From: Deltaproteobacteria bacterium
Lineage (GTDB): Bacteria; Desulfobacterota; JADFVX01
Direction: 5' to 3'
Assembly: GCA_029860075.1 (NCBI GenBank)
Contig: JAOUBX010000036.1
Coordinates: forward strand, 1-43,050
DNA: 43,050 nt
A program made the position numbers and the translations under genes. Shown piece after piece: positions 7,720-14,843 of the stretch. A model generated the notes under the pieces. That model did no database searches. It was not told the origin of the DNA and saw only the letters and a list, made by a program, of their open reading frames with translations. Each line of letters begins with the position of its first letter. The stretch's first letter is position 1.

Positions 7720-8325
7720 ATGAAGGCTTCACTATTTCTTATAGTTATCATTTTAACCATAACCAATCCATTAAAAGGACGGGCTAATGGAAAAAGGCTT
7801 TATCTGAAACATTGCGCCCAATGTCACGGGCAAGAGGGTGAAGGAGGCAAAGCTTACGCGCTTAATAAGGAAGGGTTATTAGTAACAGCTGACATTGATT
7901 ACTTTATTGGAAGCATTAAATACGGAAGACCACTTTCAGGTTGCCCTCCCCATGAAAAAAAGCTTTCACAAAGCGATATTAACGAGCTTGCCCGGTTTAT
8001 TAAAAGCTGGCAAATGGGTAAAACGATCCACTCTCCGGGCTACAAAGTAGAAGCAAAAGACAGCGAAAGAGGAAAGGAGCTTTTTCCTATTTGTGGCGCA
8101 TGTCACGGCCTTAAAACAGAAGGCGCCATGGGACCGCCTCTATTTGACGGAGGTTTTCTCAAATCAGCATCAGACCAGGTAATTAGAACAACAATCATGT
8201 ACGGTCGCCCCGGGACTCCCATGAAGGGATTTACGAAGGGATACGGACCTTTCCCTCTATCCATGTCTGACATTGACGCCATTATCTCTTATATGCGATT
8301 CAAGCAAATAAAGGGAGAAAACTAA
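7720..8325 (+). CDS. Periplasmic diheme cytochrome c
   Basis: A 201-residue exported protein with two class I-like cytochrome c domains. A signal peptide ([13 protein letters not shown]) precedes the first heme site CAQCH (residues 32-36); the second site CGACH is at residues 125-129. Met residues in GTPMKG are a plausible axial ligand for the second heme. The ATG at 7720 was preferred over a GTG at 7690 because it puts the signal peptide at the N-terminus; neither start has a strong Shine-Dalgarno. It lies 71 bp upstream of nirJ in the same direction. An electron-carrier role near nitrite reductase or in heme d1 chemistry is plausible but not demonstrated. Confidence 0.85.
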   Translation: MKASLFLIVIILTITNPLKGRANGKRLYLKHCAQCHGQEGEGGKAYALNKEGLLVTADIDYFIGSIKYGRPLSGCPPHEKKLSQSDINELARFIKSWQMGKTIHSPGYKVEAKDSERGKELFPICGACHGLKTEGAMGPPLFDGGFLKSASDQVIRTTIMYGRPGTPMKGFTKGYGPFPLSMSDIDAIISYMRFKQIKGEN

Positions 8326-8396
8326 TATGACAGATCTTATTTCTATTGCTGCTTTTTTTCGTTGTTACCATTTTTAAGTCATGAGATAATAACCCT

Positions 8397-9560
8397 ATGT
8401 TAAGCGTATCAAAGCTATTATCAAATAATCTTCCTTCACAGAAAGATAGTCAAACTCATAAAATCCGATATTCAAGAACAGATAAACCCGTTGTTGTCTG
8501 GAATATGACGAAACGCTGTGACTTGCACTGCGTCCACTGTTATAGCGATTCGGCTAACAGGCTCTATTCGGGCGAGTTAACAACACAAGAGGGAAAGGCT
8601 CTTATCGACTCTTTTGCCTCCTTCAGGGCGCCTGTAATAATTTTTTCAGGTGGAGACCCTTTACTCAGAGATGATCTCTTTGAACTTGCCTCTTATGCGA
8701 GAGACAAGGGGGTGCGTCCCATTCTTTCAACAAGTGGTATTCACATAACACCGCAAGTAGCCGTAAGAATTAAACAGACGGGAATAACGTACGTTGGCGT
8801 AAGCCTGGACGGTGGTGAAGAAGTAAACGATAAGTTAAGAGGAATGAAAGGCGCCTATAATAAAGCCGTAGAAGGATTGAGGCACTGCAGGGATGCAGGA
8901 TTAATTGCCGGAATCAGATTTACCATGAGTAAAAAAACGGTAGGCCAATTGCCGGCCATTTTTGATCTCCTTGAAAAGGAAAACATAAAAAGAGGCTATT
9001 TTGCCCATCTCGTCTATTCGGGAAGAGGGCAAAAGTTTTCAAGGGAAGATCTCGACCACAATGAAACAAGGCAAGCAGTTGATTATATTTTTGACAAGGC
9101 CGGGAGCTTTGTTGCCGATGGCAAGGCGAAAGATATTGTCACAGGCAGCAACGATGTTGATGGTGTGTATCTTTATTTAAAACTAAAAGAGACTGATCCC
9201 CAAAGGGCGGAAGATCTTCATAAGCTGCTAATAGGCAGAGGAGGCAATTCATCGGGAGTGACACTTGCCAACATCGATAATCTGGGAAACGTTCACCCTG
9301 ATCAATTCTGGCAGCATTATTCACTGGGAAATGTTAGAGACAGAGATTTCGGTGAAATATGGATGGATAGATCCGATCCGGTCATGAACATACTCAAAGA
9401 CAGGAGAGCCGCAATCAAAGGCCGATGCGCCCTTTGCCCTCACTTTGATATCTGCGGGGCCAATTATCGTGTTAGAGCAGAATTTGTGACAGATGACCTA
9501 TGGGCCGAAGATCCGGCTTGCTATCTGACTGATGAAGAATTGGGTATTACTGCTAATTAG
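8397..9560 (+). CDS. nirJ: Heme d1 biosynthesis radical SAM protein NirJ
   Basis: A 387-residue radical SAM protein. The SAM-binding [4Fe-4S] motif CDLHCVHC gives C41, C45 and C48, followed by SGGDPLLR and VSLDGG. The C-terminal SPASM/twitch-like Cys set CALCPHFDIC with GANYRVRA and DLWAEDPACYLTDEE is very close to the NirJ C-terminus I know from pseudomonads. NirJ acts on didecarboxysiroheme, replacing propionate side chains on the way to heme d1. AhbD of the alternative heme route is a close relative, but the nir context and the C-terminal motif favour NirJ. It is transcribed opposite to and converging on the two decarboxylase genes. Confidence 0.92.
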   Translation: MLSVSKLLSNNLPSQKDSQTHKIRYSRTDKPVVVWNMTKRCDLHCVHCYSDSANRLYSGELTTQEGKALIDSFASFRAPVIIFSGGDPLLRDDLFELASYARDKGVRPILSTSGIHITPQVAVRIKQTGITYVGVSLDGGEEVNDKLRGMKGAYNKAVEGLRHCRDAGLIAGIRFTMSKKTVGQLPAIFDLLEKENIKRGYFAHLVYSGRGQKFSREDLDHNETRQAVDYIFDKAGSFVADGKAKDIVTGSNDVDGVYLYLKLKETDPQRAEDLHKLLIGRGGNSSGVTLANIDNLGNVHPDQFWQHYSLGNVRDRDFGEIWMDRSDPVMNILKDRRAAIKGRCALCPHFDICGANYRVRAEFVTDDLWAEDPACYLTDEELGITAN

Positions 9561-9735
9561 AAAGGAAGAATTGTTACATTTATTATTCACAAACACTTCT
9601 GTCTTTAAGAGTACAACCTGATGAAAGGAAATTTCTATTTCAATATATAATCAAAATATTTTACCTCATTCCAGCGGAACATGAAGGAACTGCTTGATCT
9701 CTTCAAACAGCTTAGTGTATCTGTAGTCGTAATCC

Positions 9736-10212
9736 CTACATCTTCTCAGGAAAGTAAACAGGGGAACTTTTTTTATATTCCTTAAGGGACTTCAAAACGC
9801 GCCTCTCTTTAACATTTCCAAGCTCGGCAAGCTCATCAAGAACCACTTCAAGGTCTTCAGGTGAATTAGCATGCACCATTGTATAAAGTGTAAAAGGAAA
9901 CCCTTCAAAACCGTCTCTCAAATAACAATGACTAACCCTGGCATGGGCCGCCATGGCCTCTGCGGCTTCGTTTTCATGTTCCAGGGGAACATTCCATGTA
10001 ACCATCGCATTTGAGCTAAATCCCGCCTTATGAGGCGTCATGGCGGCGCCAAATCGTCTTATAATTCCTGCCTCTTTAAGTTGCTTTATTCTTTCGAGCA
10101 GAAGATCTAATTCCATATTCAATTTATGAGCAATTTTTGCAAAGGGGTTTAATTCAAAATAGAATTCTTCATTCTGTAAAGCCCTGATTATGTCAATATC
10201 TTTTTGCTCCAC
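9736..10212 (-). CDS. Siroheme decarboxylase subunit, Lrp/AsnC-type (NirL/AhbB-like)
   Basis: A 158-residue protein with an N-terminal winged-helix region and a ferredoxin-like Lrp fold. The family signature appears as RVSHCYLRDGFEGFPFTLYTM (about residues 92-112), with the conserved SHCYxR stretch of the active-site region. With its partner upstream it would decarboxylate siroheme to 12,18-didecarboxysiroheme, an intermediate of heme d1 synthesis. It starts 3 nt after the stop of the first subunit, so translation is probably coupled. The ending KEYKKSSPVYFPE resembles other family members. An A7 run at that point leads into a second open frame (see findings). Confidence 0.85.
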   Translation of the reverse strand: MEQKDIDIIRALQNEEFYFELNPFAKIAHKLNMELDLLLERIKQLKEAGIIRRFGAAMTPHKAGFSSNAMVTWNVPLEHENEAAEAMAAHARVSHCYLRDGFEGFPFTLYTMVHANSPEDLEVVLDELAELGNVKERRVLKSLKEYKKSSPVYFPEKM

Positions 10213-10215
10213 TGA

Positions 10216-10668
10216 TTATCCTTTCAACTTGAGATCAACTTTAATTTTAAACATTCGCCTGGCAGGTAAATTCCTTATAGGCCCTACACCCGCCTTATCC
10301 GAAATTTCAGAAAGAATACGCTCAATCTCCCCTTCATTTTCTGCAATGAGCGTAAACCAGACATTAGGAGAGCCTTCTCTCAGGTAGTTATGGGTAACCT
10401 CAACATAACTGCTGATAATATCTGCTGTTTCCCGCAATTTCTCTTCAGGAACATGAACAGCACAAAGCGTACTTCTATGCCCCATTTTTTTGGCATCAAA
10501 AAAGGGGCCTACCTTGCGGATAATCTTATTTTGCTTAAGCGCTTTAACTCTTGTCAGAACCTCTTCACCCGATATTCCAAGCTTTTTACCGACATCACCA
10601 TAAGGATCGGAAGAGACAGGAAAATTTCCCTGTACTTCATTCAAAATTGCCTTATCAACTGAATCCAT
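10216..10668 (-). CDS. Siroheme decarboxylase subunit, Lrp/AsnC-type (NirD/AhbA-like)
   Basis: A 150-residue Lrp/AsnC-like protein containing VTHNYLREGSPNVWFT (about residues 91-106), the family's active-site region, and an N-terminal helix-turn-helix (GDVGKKLGISGEEVLTRV). It pairs with the following gene. The pair stands in for the four separate nirD, nirL, nirG and nirH genes of pseudomonads, or for the nirDL fusion of other bacteria. The ATG at 10668 has GGAAGGGG at a good distance. Family members of this type are enzymes and not transcription factors despite the DNA-binding-like fold, so a regulator annotation would be misleading here. Confidence 0.85.
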   Translation of the reverse strand: MDSVDKAILNEVQGNFPVSSDPYGDVGKKLGISGEEVLTRVKALKQNKIIRKVGPFFDAKKMGHRSTLCAVHVPEEKLRETADIISSYVEVTHNYLREGSPNVWFTLIAENEGEIERILSEISDKAGVGPIRNLPARRMFKIKVDLKLKG

Positions 10669-10730
10669 TTAATGCCCCTTCCTTTAAAACGGTGTAAAGT
10701 ATACTACAAAAAGGTATATCCATTAAATAA

Positions 10731-10760
10731 AAAGACCCCGCTATTAAAGCGGGGCCTTTC
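10731..10760 (-). terminator. Intrinsic terminator of the porin gene
   Basis: On the minus strand a GGCCCCGCT...AGCGGGGTC stem is followed by TTTTT. It lies between the porin stop at 10801 and the decarboxylase pair, so the two are separate transcripts or the downstream pair depends on its own promoter. Confidence 0.88.
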
Positions 10761-10800
10761 AAAAACTTCGTCTAACCAAAAACTTCGTCTAACTCAACGA

Positions 10801-12045
10801 TTAAAACTTGGCAGCAATCTGAATGCCGAGCTTGGTTGCTTGATCTTCTGCAGCACCAGCTGCAGCGTTATCATCTTCAACATCAACCATAGCATAGTAA
10901 ACGTAGAGACCTGTCTTCTCAGTTAACTTGTACTTAACCTGAATATTCGATTCAACAGTCTCGACACCACCTTTAGTGCCGGTATCCTCAGTTGTTTCCA
11001 TCTGCCAACGCTCAATCTTCACAGAGAGACCCTTAGCAGGCTTCATGCTAACCTTTACTGCTGCACCAGTGTTATTTTGCCAGTTGGTATTGGCAAAGTC
11101 AGAAATACCATAATGGAAGTGATTTGTTGGGTAGAGGTTTTGCCATGCTTCATTATCTTTATCAGCAGAATTATCATCGCCACTACCACTGAAAACTTCA
11201 CCACCTATTCTTAAACCGCCGAGCACAGGAAGGGTGTAACCACCGGTTACGGCAAATGCAGAAGCATTGATATCCGTGCCCTCTGCCTTGTCATCTCCAC
11301 TCTGCTTGGCAAATTCAGCCGTCCAGTCAGCGCCGGCAGCTTTACCTGCTAATCTCAATCCCGTGGTAAGGAAGTTCTGGTTGTTGTGAACGGTCCATCC
11401 TACAGCGTTCGTATAATCTCCACCACCAATACTCTGGATAGCATACACATCAAGCTTATTCTGGGGAATAACCTTGAGAGTAGCATAGATGAAATTTAGC
11501 TGATCCTCAGTCTCATTAGCGTTATCGGAGAGTTTTGCCGTCACAAAATCAACATCAACAGGCTCAGTTTTCAGGTTCAGCTTGATGGCATCAAAACGTC
11601 TTCCCCAGTCAGTCCACTCAAGATGACCGATTAATCTTTGATTTCCATAGGCAAGCTTCTGACGACCTATTTTGAGACCGACGGGCCCAACGAGGTTTTT
11701 AACATCAAGATAACCTTCGGAAAGATCCGTAGCCTGATCTTCATCTGCAGTTGATACCGTGCTGCCTAACTTATTAGTTGCATTTTCAGAACCCCAGTTT
11801 CTTGCGTCTCTGATGGAGATGAAGCCGGTGGTCTGATCATCTATGGCAACTTTTGCATTAATAGTGGTACGCTGACCTGTGGTTCTATCAAGGTCACCTT
11901 TATCCTTATCCAAATCGCTCCAGTTATCTTTCTGCTCGTACCTTACTCTAACTTCTCCACTCCAATCTACATCCGCCGCAAATGACGGCACAATGCCCGC
12001 AGCAACCATAGCGCCTGCTGCAACTACTGAACATAACTTCTTCAT
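10801..12045 (-). CDS. Outer-membrane beta-barrel porin
   Basis: A 414-residue protein with a clear signal peptide (MKKLCSVVAAGAMVAAGIVPSFAA, cleavage after FAA). The body of alternating polar/hydrophobic strands ends in IQIAAKF, a terminal aromatic residue typical of outer-membrane barrels recognised by BamA. It is rich in Asp, Asn and Gly and has almost no Cys. It fits the alginate-export/short-chain porin type seen near respiratory genes. A role in nitrite or nitrate entry is suggested only by the neighbouring nir genes. AGGAGGTAAGG upstream supports the start. A long leader with a dyad lies upstream. Confidence 0.85.
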   Translation of the reverse strand: MKKLCSVVAAGAMVAAGIVPSFAADVDWSGEVRVRYEQKDNWSDLDKDKGDLDRTTGQRTTINAKVAIDDQTTGFISIRDARNWGSENATNKLGSTVSTADEDQATDLSEGYLDVKNLVGPVGLKIGRQKLAYGNQRLIGHLEWTDWGRRFDAIKLNLKTEPVDVDFVTAKLSDNANETEDQLNFIYATLKVIPQNKLDVYAIQSIGGGDYTNAVGWTVHNNQNFLTTGLRLAGKAAGADWTAEFAKQSGDDKAEGTDINASAFAVTGGYTLPVLGGLRIGGEVFSGSGDDNSADKDNEAWQNLYPTNHFHYGISDFANTNWQNNTGAAVKVSMKPAKGLSVKIERWQMETTEDTGTKGGVETVESNIQVKYKLTEKTGLYVYYAMVDVEDDNAAAGAAEDQATKLGIQIAAKF

Positions 12046-12385
12046 ACTATCCTTACCTCCTGTTTAATTAATAATTACAATATTACAAAACTTGGAATGA
12101 TCATATTATCATTCAAACTGCAGAACTAATTTCGAGTGTGCCCCCTATCACCTCCCTTTCAAAGAGTTGTGAATCCGAAATCTTAATCCCAAAAGAGGGA
12201 ATTAACGCCATATGAAGGCCAGCAGGGTATTACTTAGGCCGAAACCTTATCATAGAGAAATGGACAAATCAACTATTTTTATTCTTTTTTTCCCTTTTTA
12301 TTACACCCTTATTTGCATTTATACATTTTGGGGGATATAATCATCATTCCATATAGTTATTTTGGGGGATCAACAACCATGAGAA
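12046..12385. other. Gene-free 340-bp region between porin and nirE
   Basis: This region holds the leader of the porin gene and the sequence after the nirE stop. Visible items are a 20-bp dyad at 12095-12114, a Shine-Dalgarno-like GGGAGGTGATA on the minus strand at 12146-12160 with no start codon after it, a small hairpin around 12183-12210, and a 12-bp direct repeat ATTTTGGGGGAT at 12325-12336 and 12359-12370. No convincing terminator for nirE and no clear sigma70 promoter for the porin were found. Confidence 0.5.
12095..12114. promoter_or_regulatory. 20-bp imperfect dyad upstream of the porin gene
   Basis: GAATGATCATATTATCATTC reads almost the same on both strands, with one mismatched base pair in each half. 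It lies about 50 bp upstream of the porin start. It could bind a dimeric regulator; no known consensus is matched. Confidence 0.35.
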
Positions 12386-13150
12386 CTAAGCAGAAACAGA
12401 CTCTCTTTCAAACCAGCCGAGGGTTTCCCGCAAAGTCACAACACCTCCGACGAGAAGAAGCGCAGGAGGAGTCAGGCCACTCTTTTCGACTTTTTCGCAG
12501 ATATCAGTGAGCGTACCCTCAACCGTTCTCTGTTCAGGCATGGTCCCACACCTGACTACCGCTGCCGGCGTATCTCCCCTCTGACCGTTTTTCATAAGAT
12601 TATCGGTAATAGGTTCCAGGTTTTTAACACCCATATAAAATACAAGGGTATTATCCAGTTCGGCAAGGGCTTTCCAGTTCACATCTTCAATATCAGCTCC
12701 GATCCTTTTATGACCGGTTACAAAAGTAACGGCTGAAGTGTGCCTTCTGTCGGTAAGAGGCATACCGGCATAAGCAGCCACACCGGAAGCAGCGGTGACA
12801 CCGGGAATGACTTCAAAGGGAACGCCTTCATCATATAAAAGCTGAGCCTCTTCCCCTCCCCGGCCAAAAATATAGGGATCACCCCCCTTGAGTCTGACTA
12901 CTTTTTTTCCCAGCTTGGCCTTATCGGCAATGAGCCTGTTAATCTCTTCCTGCGGAAGGGTATGAAAGGAGTCCTCCTTACCGACAAAAATCTTTTCGGC
13001 TTCCCCGTTAACATAAGCCAGGACGCCAATTCCCACGAGTCTGTCGTAAATCACAACTTCAGCTTCTTCTAAAAGACGCTTTCCTTTAAGCGTTATGAGA
13101 TCGGGATCGCCGGGGCCGGCACCGACTAAATATACTTTTCCTTTTTCCAT
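12386..13150 (-). CDS. nirE: Uroporphyrinogen-III C-methyltransferase (SUMT) of heme d1 pathway
   Basis: A 254-residue SAM-dependent methyltransferase making precorrin-2 from uroporphyrinogen III. Motifs: GAGPGDPDLITLKG near the N-terminus, VRLKGGDPYIFGRGGEE, and VIPGVTAASGVAAYAGMPLTDR, all diagnostic of SUMT. It has no CysG-like dehydrogenase/chelatase domain, so those steps must come from genes elsewhere. The ATG at 13150 was taken because it begins MEKGKVYLVGAGPG as in the family; an in-frame TTG at 13162 is possible. It is named nirE rather than cobA because it is at the end of the nirN-nirF run. A GxxExxY gene bounded by inverted repeats separates it from nirF. Confidence 0.88.
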   Translation of the reverse strand: MEKGKVYLVGAGPGDPDLITLKGKRLLEEAEVVIYDRLVGIGVLAYVNGEAEKIFVGKEDSFHTLPQEEINRLIADKAKLGKKVVRLKGGDPYIFGRGGEEAQLLYDEGVPFEVIPGVTAASGVAAYAGMPLTDRRHTSAVTFVTGHKRIGADIEDVNWKALAELDNTLVFYMGVKNLEPITDNLMKNGQRGDTPAAVVRCGTMPEQRTVEGTLTDICEKVEKSGLTPPALLLVGGVVTLRETLGWFERESVSA

Positions 13151-13163
13151 CTTATTATCCAAT

Positions 13164-13594
13164 CACCACAAAGACACAAAGAGCACAAAGAAAACTTTTT
13201 AATTTACAATTCTTCTAATGCCATCCTTTAGGACAGGAACATTAAAATTAATCAACATCCCCAACCAAAGGCCTGAGAGCTTCAAATATGTAAGAAGCTG
13301 TGCCTCGTGAATCGGCTCTATCCTTTCTACAGTTTTAATTTCAACAACAACAAGCTTTTCTACCAGGAGGTCAAGCCTATAACCACATTCAAGTTCGTTA
13401 CCTTTATAAACCAAGGGTAATGATTTTTGTCTTTCAAAGGAAACATCTCTTAATGAAAGCTCATAGCAGAGACTTTCTTCATAAGAAGATTCCAATAGTC
13501 CTGGACCAAGGTTCCTATGAACTTCTATAGAAGCACCGATTATCAATTGCGAAAGTTCATCACTCCTCTTTGTGACCTTTCTGTCTTTGTGGTG
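13164..13594. mobile_element. Inverted-repeat-bounded GxxExxY cassette inside the nir operon
   Basis: The left arm at 13164-13191 begins CACCACAAAGACACAAAG. The right arm at 13566-13594 is its inverted copy, with three mismatches over about 28 bp. The arms enclose almost exactly the GxxExxY gene, whose first codons are in the right arm. No transposase is encoded, so any movement would need an enzyme from elsewhere. The element lies between nirF and nirE, which are normally adjacent, and follows the same orientation. The boundary repeats are directly visible; mobility is inference. Confidence 0.6.
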
Positions 13595-13597
13595 CAT
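13199..13597 (-). CDS. GxxExxY family protein
   Basis: A 132-residue protein of the GxxExxY family, whose biochemical function is unknown to me. The name-giving motif is visible as IIGASIEVHRNLGPGLLESSYEE (about residues 19-41). A later YRLDLLVEKLVVVEIKTVE carries the Asp...Glu-x-Lys arrangement of PD-(D/E)XK nuclease-like folds. The N-terminal MHHKDRKVTKR is encoded by one arm of the flanking inverted repeat. The gene is 5 nt downstream of the nirF stop side and upstream of nirE. It has no known role in heme d1 synthesis and looks like an insertion into the operon. Confidence 0.82.
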   Translation of the reverse strand: MHHKDRKVTKRSDELSQLIIGASIEVHRNLGPGLLESSYEESLCYELSLRDVSFERQKSLPLVYKGNELECGYRLDLLVEKLVVVEIKTVERIEPIHEAQLLTYLKLSGLWLGMLINFNVPVLKDGIRRIVN

Positions 13598-13602
13598 AAA
13601 TC

Positions 13603-14841
13603 TTAAAGTCCAAACTTTGACGTTCTATCAGTACAAAAAATCCCCGAAGGTTTCCTAACAGGAATTTCCTTGAGTAATTCATAACTGTCAGCATCATAGA
13701 CCCGCACCTTGTTCTCACCCATAACAGACAGGTAGACAGCTTCACCTTTCGGTGTAAACTGGGGATTAATCGCACCCTTTCCGGCATCGATGGTCTTTTT
13801 AACTTTCAGTGTCTCCATATCAATCACCTGCATGAGTCGCTCTTCCTCACTGCCGGGAGCTGCAACATTATCAACCCATACTTCACGCCCCCCTGGCCGG
13901 GCAACAACAAAAAGGCCCGTACCGGCAATAGGAATAGACTTGACTAATGACCAGTCACGCATGTTATAGACGATAGCTCTTTTTTCTCCAAATGCAGGTA
14001 CAATAGCCAGATCACCGGAAATGGCCCAAGACTCTAAATGGGGAATATGATAAACAGGCACCTTATCATATTCTTTATACTTTTTCAGTCCCGCTTTCTT
14101 TTCGCTCACATCGATCTTCTTCATATCACCCAGCGTCCAGGTGTCAAGAAGTCCCATCCAATCGGATCCAAGGAAGCCAACCATATAATTTCTGCCATCA
14201 GGTGTAATTAGCTGATCATAGGGTGTATCGCCCACATCCCAGTATTTTTTAACAACGGGAAATCCTTCCTGTTTCATATCAACAATCCAGACACCACCCG
14301 TTTCCATGAGTCCATACATCATAAGATCATCAGCCGTATCGAGAGGACCAACGGTCCTGGATATGACTTTTTTACCATCTGACATTTCCCTGACAGCAGG
14401 TATTTCTTTTAAAAGATCGAGAGAATCAGAATCGAGCACAACGACACCACCGGGCTGGTAGTTACATACCATGATGTATTTATTGTTCCTTGAAATGGCA
14501 ATGCCGATAGAATTCTCACCCACCTTAGATTTCTTCTCAAGCTTCATCAATATCAGATCAACTTTACTTAGAGTGCCATCCCTGCCTATGATATAGGCAT
14601 ATCTGCCATCCCTTGAAAAGACCATGCTGGCGTGGCGAAGATTACCAAGATCTTCCACACGACCCAATACTTCATGATTGACAGAGTCAACAACGACAAT
14701 ACCGCCATTCTCACGTTCTACAATTACCATAAGCGAAGCCGTTCCGTAGATCTTACGGTCGGCATCATTCCTGACCATGCCATAACACCCTGTAAGTAAC
14801 AGGGCAATGATGATCACAATACTATAAATTCTATAATGCAT
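13603..14841 (-). CDS. nirF: Heme d1 biosynthesis lipoprotein NirF
   Basis: A 412-residue protein built as a cytochrome cd1-like eight-bladed propeller without a heme c domain. A lipobox LLTGC places the lipidated Cys at residue 19, so the protein would be tethered on the periplasmic side. Matching family features are VERENGGIVVVDS near the start, HASMVFSRDGRYAYIIGRDG and ISRNNKYIMVCNYQPGGVVVLD. NirF is required for heme d1 formation and binds d1-type tetrapyrroles; its exact reaction is less settled than that of NirN. The start is 2 nt after the nirN stop, indicating one transcript. Confidence 0.92.
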   Translation of the reverse strand: MHYRIYSIVIIIALLLTGCYGMVRNDADRKIYGTASLMVIVERENGGIVVVDSVNHEVLGRVEDLGNLRHASMVFSRDGRYAYIIGRDGTLSKVDLILMKLEKKSKVGENSIGIAISRNNKYIMVCNYQPGGVVVLDSDSLDLLKEIPAVREMSDGKKVISRTVGPLDTADDLMMYGLMETGGVWIVDMKQEGFPVVKKYWDVGDTPYDQLITPDGRNYMVGFLGSDWMGLLDTWTLGDMKKIDVSEKKAGLKKYKEYDKVPVYHIPHLESWAISGDLAIVPAFGEKRAIVYNMRDWSLVKSIPIAGTGLFVVARPGGREVWVDNVAAPGSEEERLMQVIDMETLKVKKTIDAGKGAINPQFTPKGEAVYLSVMGENKVRVYDADSYELLKEIPVRKPSGIFCTDRTSKFGL

Positions 14842-14843
14842 TT

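Noticed and set aside
9736..10668. Lrp/AsnC transcription regulators
   Set aside because: The VTHNYLR and VSHCYLR signatures and nir context identify siroheme decarboxylase subunits instead of regulators.
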